From assembly GCA_013298375.1 (NCBI GenBank), contig JAAFHM010000112.1:1-11852 (forward strand): DNA of 11,852 bases, read 5' to 3'. A program made the translations under genes and the position numbers. This DNA is from Ignavibacteria bacterium (GTDB lineage Bacteria > Bacteroidota > Ignavibacteria > Kapaibacteriales > UBA4661). Below, piece after piece: positions 5,960-11,852 of the stretch. Within the stretch, counting starts at the first letter, position 1, and each line of letters opens with the position of its first letter. A model generated the notes under the pieces. That model worked only from the letters and a program-made list of their open reading frames with translations, was not told the DNA's origin and did no database searches.

Positions 5960-6927
5960 TGAAACACTCTCCGAAATCACAAAACACGCACCACATCAAG
6001 CAATTCGCCCTAGACGCGGGATTTTCTCTCGTCGGTATCGCCCAAGCCGTTTTGTTGAATGATGAAATGCAGAATTTTAGCGAATGGCTGCGGCAGGGCT
6101 TCCATGCAGGGCTTGGCTATATGGAGCGCAACGACGATAAGCGCCTTGATGTTGGAGCAATCCTTCCCGGAACGCGGTCGGTGGTGGTGGTAGCGCAAAA
6201 CTACTACACACCGCATCATCACAAGGATTCCGCACATCACGGCAAAATTTCTCGGTATGCTTGGGGCGACGACTATCACGATGTGATACCCGCAAAATTG
6301 GAGCGTATTGCCGATGAAATCAAGCGCCTCGACCCCGAAGCCGCCACAAAAGTTTACACCGACACGGGCGCAATTTTAGAAAAACAGTGGGCAGTTCGCG
6401 CTGGTATTGGCTGGCAAGGGAAGCACAGCAACATTATTTCACGGGAAATTGGCTCGTGGTTTTTTATAGGTATTATCTTGACCACTGCTGAATTTGACTA
6501 TGATTCTCCAATGCCCGATTACTGCGGTACTTGCAATGCCTGTCAGCAAGCCTGTCCCACGAGTGCCATCGTGCAGCCCTACGTAGTGGATGCCCGAAAA
6601 TGCCTTCCGTACTGGACTATTGAAACCAAACCCGATAAAGACTTTCCTCCGGAGGTCGTACAAAACCTTGATGGATGGCTCTTTGGTTGCGATACGTGTC
6701 AAGATGTCTGCCCTTGGAATCGCTTTCAGAAAGAAAGCTCGGAAGACCGCTTCCAACCTCGTTTCGAGGAAACTACTCTCAATCTCAATGTTGTCAAGCA
6801 AATGACACCCGAAGAATTTTCAACACGTTTTCGCAAAAGTCCTTTGAAACGCAGTAAACTTGCGGGTTTGCAACGCAACGCCTCAGCTCTTGATAAACAA
6901 CAAAAAGCGGATGAGAACGACGAATAA
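5959..6927 (+). CDS. queG: Epoxyqueuosine reductase QueG
   Basis: The 322-residue cytoplasmic iron-sulfur protein catalyses the last step of queuosine synthesis, reducing epoxyqueuosine in the tRNA wobble position with cobalamin as cofactor. The N-terminal DUF1730-type domain (about 1-185) includes YTDTGAILEKQWAVRAG, whose Asp135 matches the proposed catalytic Asp of characterised QueG. Eight cysteines for two [4Fe-4S] clusters are present: 189, 192, 195 and 199 in CGTCNACQQAC, then 215, 244, 247 and 251 in CDTCQDVCPWNRF. LPYWTIE after Cys215 is also a family mark. The protein lacks the C-terminal HEAT repeats of some homologues, which is common. ATG 5959 overlaps the Rieske stop as TAATG. 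ATG 5953 and an open frame back to 5914 are alternatives. The stop codon lies in the loop of a hairpin that probably ends transcription. CobT and CobS encoded further on would supply its cofactor. Confidence 0.95.
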   Translation: MKHSPKSQNTHHIKQFALDAGFSLVGIAQAVLLNDEMQNFSEWLRQGFHAGLGYMERNDDKRLDVGAILPGTRSVVVVAQNYYTPHHHKDSAHHGKISRYAWGDDYHDVIPAKLERIADEIKRLDPEAATKVYTDTGAILEKQWAVRAGIGWQGKHSNIISREIGSWFFIGIILTTAEFDYDSPMPDYCGTCNACQQACPTSAIVQPYVVDARKCLPYWTIETKPDKDFPPEVVQNLDGWLFGCDTCQDVCPWNRFQKESSEDRFQPRFEETTLNLNVVKQMTPEEFSTRFRKSPLKRSKLAGLQRNASALDKQQKADENDE

Positions 6928-6946
6928 TCGTCGGTCAACATCCGCT
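6906..6946. terminator. Bidirectional terminator: nested hairpin over the queG stop codon
   Basis: The outer stem AGCGGATG (6906-6913) pairs with CATCCGCT (6939-6946). The inner stem CGACGA (6918-6923) pairs with TCGTCG (6928-6933). The 4-nt loop ATAA contains the queG stop TAA at 6925-6927. On the plus strand the stem is followed by CTCTTTG, a weak T-tract. On the minus strand it is followed by TTTTTG, a better one, so it should also end the convergent hydrolase-fold gene. Confidence 0.65.
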
Positions 6947-6982
6947 CTTTGAGACAAGATTACTTAGCCCGAAAGCGCATGA

Positions 6983-8242
6983 TTACTGCTTTTCAATCTC
7001 CCAGATACTATCGGCAAACAGATTGACCACCTCCGGCATAATCGGTACTTTCCATTTTTCCGATGGCGTGGTAGTAAGGTCTTTCGCGCCTTCTTTGAGA
7101 TTGAAGGTCATATTTTTGATTGAATAATATTTCGCACGAGGATTTGCTGCGGCGAGATTGCGTGCATGAATATCAGCAACAGAGTAGTCAAGCGTTCCAT
7201 GTATTATGACGATGGGCATTGATAATTTGGCTATCTCCGTTATCGGCTCGTACTGATTCAGCGAAAGAATATATTTTTGCAAGGTCGGGCGCATTAAATC
7301 ATAAATAATACCAGAACCCTTTTTCACTTGCGGCGACTGCCCCTGCTCCATCAAGGCTGCAACCGAATCAATCTCTTTTGCCGTTTCCTCCGGATACGCT
7401 TTCGCTACCTGCCCTCGGATATATCTCAACCACCGCCGAGAATCTGTGCCGATACAAATCAAACCATCCGCACGCTGCCGTGCTGCCGTGACGATGCCCG
7501 CGAGTCCGCCTTCGCGCCCGAAATCACTCGGACGACCAAAACCAATAACGGTCAGAGCGCCCAAACGCTTGTCTTTTCGCAAGGAATCTATCCAACCGCA
7601 AGCATCGGTGACGCTTCGATTGAAATCATGATAGGATTCATTCACAAATGCACTCTGACTTTTCCCAACCCCACGTGTATCATAGCGCAAGGAGGCAATA
7701 CCTTCGGCAGCAAGCGCTTCAGCGAGGAATTTCAACGTACTGCTTGAATCACGGTAGAGTGTCGATATTCCGTCGCGGTTGTACACGGTACTCGTGTTGA
7801 TAATCAGGACAATCGGCACGGATGCTGTTGTGGAGGCATTGGTTGGGATAAGCAACGTTCCCCAAAGCGAACCAGTGGTTGTCGAAAGCCGTCGCTCTTC
7901 GGCAATAAATTTGAGTGCTTGCTTGGGACGTTTGAGAGAGCGCGTAGGCAAGGAAGCGGATTGGATAGTGCCTCCTGCGGTCGCCGGTTCTTCGATAACT
8001 CTGGGTGCGGCTTGCGCGGGTGCTGTTGTCGCGGAAGTTGTGGGGGCTTGTGCTGGTGCAGCCGTGGTAGCGGGTGTTGGCTTAGTGGCTTTGTTGGAAG
8101 GCTGTTTGCCAGTGGACTTTTTCGTTGTGCCTTGCGAGGATTTTGTTTGCGCCAAAACGGACGCACTCAGCCCTGCTAGCGCAAGAGCAACGATACAACA
8201 TTGCACAAGAACGATGTGCTTCAAACCACGAGGGTTGTTCAT
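6983..8242 (-). CDS. Secreted alpha/beta-hydrolase-fold protein, apparently lacking catalytic Ser and His
   Basis: The 419-residue protein has a signal peptide ending SASVLA-Q (cleavage predicted after about residue 31). A low-complexity Ala/Thr/Pro/Lys linker of about 50 residues follows, then an alpha/beta hydrolase domain from about 110. RYDTRGVGKS and the acid-turn segment IIHGTLDYSVADIHARNLA (Asp352) clearly place it in the extracellular hydrolase group related to COG1073/S9-like proteins. In that group the nucleophile elbow reads G-H-S-x-G-G and the histidine lies in a M-x-H segment near the end. Here the elbow reads GFGRPSDFGREGGLAG, with Arg where Ser is expected, and the end reads KNMTFNLKEG, with Phe in place of His. 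The oxyanion segment is also altered (INTSTVYNRDG). I infer a non-catalytic or re-purposed protein. ATG 8242 is chosen over TTG 8266, which lies before the signal peptide. No Shine-Dalgarno is seen. Confidence 0.8.
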   Translation of the reverse strand: MNNPRGLKHIVLVQCCIVALALAGLSASVLAQTKSSQGTTKKSTGKQPSNKATKPTPATTAAPAQAPTTSATTAPAQAAPRVIEEPATAGGTIQSASLPTRSLKRPKQALKFIAEERRLSTTTGSLWGTLLIPTNASTTASVPIVLIINTSTVYNRDGISTLYRDSSSTLKFLAEALAAEGIASLRYDTRGVGKSQSAFVNESYHDFNRSVTDACGWIDSLRKDKRLGALTVIGFGRPSDFGREGGLAGIVTAARQRADGLICIGTDSRRWLRYIRGQVAKAYPEETAKEIDSVAALMEQGQSPQVKKGSGIIYDLMRPTLQKYILSLNQYEPITEIAKLSMPIVIIHGTLDYSVADIHARNLAAANPRAKYYSIKNMTFNLKEGAKDLTTTPSEKWKVPIMPEVVNLFADSIWEIEKQ

Positions 8243-8273
8243 AATTGACAGAAAATAGTTCAACAAAAAAGAG

Positions 8274-8309
8274 AAAAAAGAGCGCTACACTTGGAGGGAT
8301 ATGACGCTC
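8274..8309 (-). terminator. Intrinsic terminator of pnuC
   Basis: Read on the minus strand, GAGCGT and GCGCTC form a 6-bp stem (five Watson-Crick pairs and one G-T) around an 18-nt loop, followed directly by six T. It lies about 38 nt past the pnuC stop and ahead of the start of the hydrolase-fold gene, separating the two transcripts. Confidence 0.6.
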
Positions 8310-8347
8310 GGATTTTGAAATAAGAATAGTTGTCGTAATCTACCATT

Positions 8348-8923
8348 TTATGCGGGTTTTGTCGCAATATTGGATTGCATTTTCAGCCATTGAAAATACC
8401 CAATGACCGCCATCACCGTAAAAACGGCGTACAATGCCGCCGTCAGCCAAAGAGATTTTCCATAAAACATTCCGACATACAACACATCGGCAAGCGCCCA
8501 CACAAGCCAGTTTTCGCAATATTTTTGTGCTTGCATCCAAATAGCGCACAGACTCATGCTTGTCAATAACGCATCCATTTCCGGCAGCGCCGCATCGGTA
8601 AAACGTTTCAGAAAGAGCGTCGTTGCGATTGCGGTAATTGCCGTTGCGACAAGTAGTATTGGCACAAAACGCATTGGAAGCCGTGTAATCATGCGCTCAG
8701 TACGCTTTTCGCCACCATAGAGCCATTCGTACCAGCCATAGCCGTTCATACCACAAAACACCAGTTGCAACGCCATGTCTGCGTATAATCGTTCTCGAAA
8801 AAAAACGCCGACGTATAGCAAAACACTCGCAATGCCCCACACCCAACACCACACGTTTCCTCGCACAGTGAGCCAAACCGAAATGAGTCCCGTCAGCGCT
8901 CCGATGGCTTCAATCCATGTCAT
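8348..8923 (-). CDS. pnuC: PnuC family nicotinamide riboside / vitamin transporter
   Basis: The 191-residue inner-membrane protein is of typical PnuC length. These energy-independent facilitators take up nicotinamide riboside, which is trapped inside by phosphorylation for NAD synthesis. Relatives carry thiamine or riboflavin. Sequence marks are NVWCWVWGIASVLLYVG and LYADMALQLVF leading to YGWYEW in the first half. KYCENWLVWALADVLYVG and LWLTAALYAVFTVMAVIGY followed by FQW in the second half reflect the internal duplication of the family. Six or seven hydrophobic helices are apparent. The substrate cannot be settled here: no NR kinase (NadR) or thiamine kinase gene is adjacent, and no NAD or TPP riboswitch is recognisable in the 145-nt upstream gap (8924-9068). 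The gene ends with its own terminator. Confidence 0.9.
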   Translation of the reverse strand: MTWIEAIGALTGLISVWLTVRGNVWCWVWGIASVLLYVGVFFRERLYADMALQLVFCGMNGYGWYEWLYGGEKRTERMITRLPMRFVPILLVATAITAIATTLFLKRFTDAALPEMDALLTSMSLCAIWMQAQKYCENWLVWALADVLYVGMFYGKSLWLTAALYAVFTVMAVIGYFQWLKMQSNIATKPA

Positions 8924-9068
8924 GCGAAGAAGGAAATGTGAAGATTATTATGGAAGCTGCTGAATCTTTGATGTTTCTCTTGCAGCCTGTGGTTTAAGGA
9001 ATGAATAAACTACACACTGGGTAAAGCATAAACCTGCAAAAGATGGCTCCTACAATTGTCTCAGAATG

Positions 9069-9920
9069 CTATTTTTCCTGAAGTTTGCGTTGTAATTCTT
9101 CAAGTTGTTGAGCCATTTCGGTAATCATTTTATCCTTTTCGTCAATCACTTTATCTTTCTCGTCAATCTTCTGCATCAGCTCCTTTTCCTTGTCCGCAAA
9201 CACCGCGTTGACGGTTCGCCATGCTTCCTGTTCGGTTTCAATGCGTTTGCGCTCTTCAAGGTTTGTGCCGCTATGATGCAAAATATCGGTCAGAATTTTG
9301 ACATCCTCGGTGTCGGTCGGATGAGAAAATTCTTTCGTGATTCGCTTATCATCCGCAAAGTTGTTCTGCTCAAATACGCTCAATAATTTGTCCAATCGGG
9401 TGTGATAATCGCCACTGATTCGGTCAACTTGGACAATGAAACTATCATGCGTCAGGCTCTCAACAAAATCCGATTTCTTTGTCAGAATCCTCTTATTGAC
9501 CAAATCCTTGTAATTCCGTTCGACTTTCAAACAAGCCGTCTCAATCTCTGGTAGCGTGAAGCCAAGAATGTAAATCGTCGTTATCGGCAAGACAGTTTTT
9601 CGGTTCTTGATGGTATCCTCTTTTTTGTACTGTTCACCAAGATAATGGCGAAACCGCATTAAATCTATGTGATTTTTCGCCTTTTGAATTTCGATGAGAA
9701 TTTTCTTGAACTCGCCTGTTTCGGTTTGAACTGTGGCTATAAAATCCAGCCTGAAGACCGCAAGACCAGCTAATTCGTCAGTGTAGGTAAACTCTTGCGG
9801 TTTTACCTCAATGGTTTCAATCTGCTGCTCCAAAAGTGTTCCGATGAAAAACTTCGCAACACGCTCGTTTTCCATCATCCGCTTGAAAACGGTGTCGTAA
9901 ATTGGATTAGCGATGATCAT
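9069..9920 (-). CDS. PD-(D/E)XK nuclease family protein (Rpn / transposase-like, TIGR01784 type)
   Basis: The 283-residue protein belongs to the Rpn/PDDEXK_2 family of putative recombination-promoting nucleases often labelled as transposases. Family signs are the opening NPIYDTVFKRMM, the core FRLDF with Asp59, and ILIEIQKAKNHID with Glu77 and Gln79. Asp and Glu-x-Gln form the PD-(D/E)XK catalytic set. Asp9 at the start is also typical. After an all-helical middle, the C-terminus (about 235-283) is a charged coiled coil with two near-identical heptads (KIDEKDK, VIDEKDK), encoded by a 21-nt tandem duplication. No terminal inverted repeats or second transposase gene are seen. It sits alone between pnuC and a divergent cobT. 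Whether it is mobile, or a resident nuclease, cannot be decided. Confidence 0.87.
   Translation of the reverse strand: MIIANPIYDTVFKRMMENERVAKFFIGTLLEQQIETIEVKPQEFTYTDELAGLAVFRLDFIATVQTETGEFKKILIEIQKAKNHIDLMRFRHYLGEQYKKEDTIKNRKTVLPITTIYILGFTLPEIETACLKVERNYKDLVNKRILTKKSDFVESLTHDSFIVQVDRISGDYHTRLDKLLSVFEQNNFADDKRITKEFSHPTDTEDVKILTDILHHSGTNLEERKRIETEQEAWRTVNAVFADKEKELMQKIDEKDKVIDEKDKMITEMAQQLEELQRKLQEK
9129..9170 (-). repeat. 21-nt tandem repeat encoding coiled-coil heptads
   Basis: Two adjacent 21-nt units (9129-9149 and 9150-9170) share TTTATC, then CGTCAATC, with few differences. On the minus strand they encode repeated E-K-D-K-x-I-D heptads in the tail of the PD-(D/E)XK protein. A multiple of 21 preserves both frame and coiled-coil register. 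Confidence 0.7.
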
Positions 9921-10118
9921 TGGTCGTGAGGGGTCTTATGCGAGAAAGCAGGTACTTTCGTAAACAAAAGTATTCTGTGTACGCAGTAAAAAATGGTACA
10001 GCCAACAAAGTTACGAAATGCGCGGTAATTTTTTGTTGGAAAACTGTATTTTTTGCGGTATTCTTAACATCTTTTAACGCCGAACCGTTTTCACCAATTC
10101 ACCTCTCACTCAGATTAT
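9921..10118. other. Divergent intergenic region between the PD-(D/E)XK gene and cobT
   Basis: This 198-nt gap must hold the cobT promoter and probably that of the nuclease-family gene. It is T-rich near 10028-10055 but has no exact TAnnTTTG box at a proper spacing. I looked for a cobalamin riboswitch and found no convincing B12 box. Confidence 0.4.
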
Positions 10119-11171
10119 ATGCGGCTTTCAGAGTTTTACATTCCCCTTCCCGACACGAATTTACGCGCAGCACTCCAGGAAAAAATTGACCATAAAACCA
10201 AGCCCCCAGGCGCTCTTGGGCAATTAGAAACCCTTGCTCTGATGCTTGGTTTAGCACAAGGGAGCCTGTCGCCAAGCCTTATGAACCCGCATATCGTCGT
10301 CTTTGCTGGTGACCATGGCATCACGAATGAAGGCGTAAGTGCCTACCCACAAGCAGTCACGGCGCAGATGGTTCTGAATTTTTGTGCTGGCGGCGCTGCT
10401 ATCAATGTTTTTGCACGGCAGAGCGGTATCACGTTGCGCGTTGTGGATGCTGGTGTTGCACACGATTTTCCTGCCGATTTAGCCATCACTCACGCAAAAA
10501 TCGGCTACGGAACGGGAAATTTTTTGCGTACAAACGCTATGACTGAAACAGACTGCGAAGAAGCATTAAAGAGGGGTACAGCCATTGTTGGCGAAATTGC
10601 TGCGCAAGACTGTAATATTATCGGCTTTGGCGAAATGGGTATTGGCAATACAACATCGGCAGCCGCACTCATGCACATCATCACACAAAAGCCTCTTGAA
10701 TACTGCGTTGGTGCAGGTACGGGGTTGGACGGCGCACAAATCCGCCACAAACGCTTGATTATCGCCGAAGCCATCGCCAAGCATAATGCCCTCGCATTCT
10801 CGCCATTGCAGACACTCACTACTTTTGGCGGGTACGAAATTGCCATGATCTGCGGTGCAATGCTCCAAGCTGCATCGCAGAAAATGATTATTCTTGTTGA
10901 TGGCTTTATTGCTACGTCGGCGCTGCTTGTTGCATACACGCTGCACCCCGAAATTTTGCATTATTGCATTTTTTCGCATGAATCAAATGAAAACGGTCAT
11001 GCCACAATGCACCGTTATCTTGGCGTGGAGCCACTTTTGCGGCTTGGTATGCGACTTGGCGAGGGAACAGGTGCTGCCTTGGCATATCCGCTCGTGCAAG
11101 CAGCCGTGGGCTTTTTGAACGACATGGCAACATTTGATTCGGCAAACGTTAGCGAGAAAATTTCTTCCTAA
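10119..11171 (+). CDS. cobT: Nicotinate-nucleotide--dimethylbenzimidazole phosphoribosyltransferase
   Basis: The 350-residue cytoplasmic enzyme transfers phosphoribose from nicotinate mononucleotide to the lower-ligand base (dimethylbenzimidazole or a relative), giving alpha-ribazole phosphate for cobalamin. Length matches the family. Landmarks are KPPGALG at 28-34, the FAGDHGI loop at 62-68, GEMGIGNTT at 171-179, and MRLGEGTGAA with the catalytic-type Glu315 (equivalent to Glu317 of Salmonella CobT). The start ATG 10119 gives the expected N-terminus that precedes the KPPG motif by about 28 residues. No Shine-Dalgarno is seen. cobS follows after 37 nt, so the two are almost certainly one operon for nucleotide-loop assembly. 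The product supports cobalamin-dependent enzymes such as QueG, encoded elsewhere in this window. Confidence 0.97.
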   Translation: MRLSEFYIPLPDTNLRAALQEKIDHKTKPPGALGQLETLALMLGLAQGSLSPSLMNPHIVVFAGDHGITNEGVSAYPQAVTAQMVLNFCAGGAAINVFARQSGITLRVVDAGVAHDFPADLAITHAKIGYGTGNFLRTNAMTETDCEEALKRGTAIVGEIAAQDCNIIGFGEMGIGNTTSAAALMHIITQKPLEYCVGAGTGLDGAQIRHKRLIIAEAIAKHNALAFSPLQTLTTFGGYEIAMICGAMLQAASQKMIILVDGFIATSALLVAYTLHPEILHYCIFSHESNENGHATMHRYLGVEPLLRLGMRLGEGTGAALAYPLVQAAVGFLNDMATFDSANVSEKISS

Positions 11172-11208
11172 ACACACGTATTCAAGCCACTTTCAACACA
11201 AACATTTC

Positions 11209-11852
11209 ATGCTTGAGCTTCGCCTCTTTTTTACCGCGCTGATGTTTTTCACGCGAATTCCCTGCCCGTCGTGGGTTGACCACTCGGAAGAATATCTCAA
11301 TAAATCGTCGCGGTACTTCCCCGTGATGGGTTGGATTGTGGGCAGTGGAGGCGCATTGGTGCTGTTTTCCACGAATTTCATTGTACCAACAACGATTGCC
11401 ATTTTGCTTTCGATGATTGCAACTATTCTGCTGACAGGGGCGTTCCACGAAGACGGCTTTGCGGATATGTGCGATGGCTTCGGTGGCGGTTGGACGAAAG
11501 AGCGTATCTTGGCGATTATGCAAGACTCGCGGCTTGGTACGTTTGGTGCTTGCGGGTTGGCGCTGTTACTGGTGTTGAAATACTTGTGTTTGTCAGCGAT
11601 TGCTGGCAATACGTCCGTTTTGACCGTGTGTCTCGTCATGCTTGCAGCGCACTCTGCAAGCCGTTTTACGGCTGTCACCTTTCTTGTCACCCACACTTAC
11701 GCCCGCGAGGAAGGCGAAAGCAAGGCAAAACCTCTTGCAACCCGCATGAACGCAGGAGAACTAACGTTTGCGGCGTTTACGGGGCTTTTGCCGTTAGCGC
11801 TTTTATACACGACGTTGGGCTGGAAGGTGGCATTGCTGCTTGTTCCGCTCAT
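11209..11852 (+). CDS. cobS: Adenosylcobinamide-GDP ribazoletransferase (cobalamin synthase), 3' truncated by window
   Basis: The frame opens at ATG 11209 and runs to the window edge without a stop, giving 214 codons of a protein usually near 250 residues. This polytopic inner-membrane enzyme joins adenosylcobinamide-GDP to alpha-ribazole (phosphate), the last assembly step of cobalamin. Its N-terminus FFTALMFFTRIPCP is typical. The Mg-binding segment HEDGFADMCDG is at 80-90 (His80, Asp82, Asp86, Asp89) and MQDSRLGTFG follows at 104-113, both family hallmarks. Several hydrophobic helices follow. It lies 37 nt downstream of cobT, whose product it uses. No Shine-Dalgarno is visible, as for most genes here. 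Confidence 0.95.
   Translation, partial: MLELRLFFTALMFFTRIPCPSWVDHSEEYLNKSSRYFPVMGWIVGSGGALVLFSTNFIVPTTIAILLSMIATILLTGAFHEDGFADMCDGFGGGWTKERILAIMQDSRLGTFGACGLALLLVLKYLCLSAIAGNTSVLTVCLVMLAAHSASRFTAVTFLVTHTYAREEGESKAKPLATRMNAGELTFAAFTGLLPLALLYTTLGWKVALLLVPL

Noticed and set aside
7779..8258. Plus-strand open frame of 159 codons rich in Ala, Gly and Val
   Set aside because: It is the complement of the low-complexity Ala/Thr/Pro linker and signal peptide of the hydrolase-fold gene. The lack of stops comes from base bias.
9059..9064. CTGAGA on the minus strand upstream of pnuC, as in TPP riboswitches
   Set aside because: The companion conserved TPP segments are missing downstream, and the hexamer alone is expected by chance.
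9921..10118. Cobalamin riboswitch ahead of cobT
   Set aside because: No convincing B12-box sequence or long structured leader could be found by eye. A covariance-model search would decide.

Overview
The window looks like a stretch of a Bacteroidota/Chlorobiota-type chromosome of roughly 45% GC. This rests on gene content, on the near absence of Shine-Dalgarno sequences ahead of most starts, and on a good match to the Bacteroidota promoter box TAnnTTTG ahead of one operon. The lineage is an inference and no rRNA or other marker is present to settle it.

Left part (1-3704). The 3' end of a probable dnaE (DNA polymerase III alpha) lies at 1-186, then a convergent di-haem cytochrome c peroxidase lipoprotein (minus), then a divergent two-gene operon encoding an SMC/ABC-like AAA ATPase and an HNH nuclease. 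That pair has the architecture of the Septu (PtuA/PtuB) anti-phage system. Just after the HNH gene is a 50-nt segment that matches the last 50 nt of the dnaE fragment at 84% without gaps. The peroxidase and the Septu-like pair therefore sit between two imperfect copies of the dnaE 3' end, which suggests an old insertion or island. The ATPase gene itself is mosaic: a segment of about 300 nt after Walker A is about 31% GC, against about 45-50% on either side.

Middle part (3705-8347). A secreted protein of unknown function is followed by a convergent molybdate-type permease ModB. No modA or modC is in the window. Then comes a Rieske [2Fe-2S] protein whose stop codon overlaps the start of queG, the cobalamin-dependent epoxyqueuosine reductase. 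A nested hairpin across the queG stop codon probably ends both queG and a convergent secreted alpha/beta-hydrolase-fold protein. That protein appears to have lost its nucleophile serine and its catalytic histidine.

Right part (8348-11852). PnuC, a nicotinamide riboside-type transporter, has its own terminator. Next to it is a PD-(D/E)XK Rpn/transposase-family protein with a short coiled-coil repeat tail. Then cobT and cobS (running off the window) form the start of a lower-ligand/nucleotide-loop cobalamin operon. QueG needs cobalamin, so cobT/cobS and queG are linked in metabolism, although they are not in one transcription unit here.

No tRNA, rRNA, CRISPR array or recognisable riboswitch was seen. 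All gaps between genes are under 200 nt.
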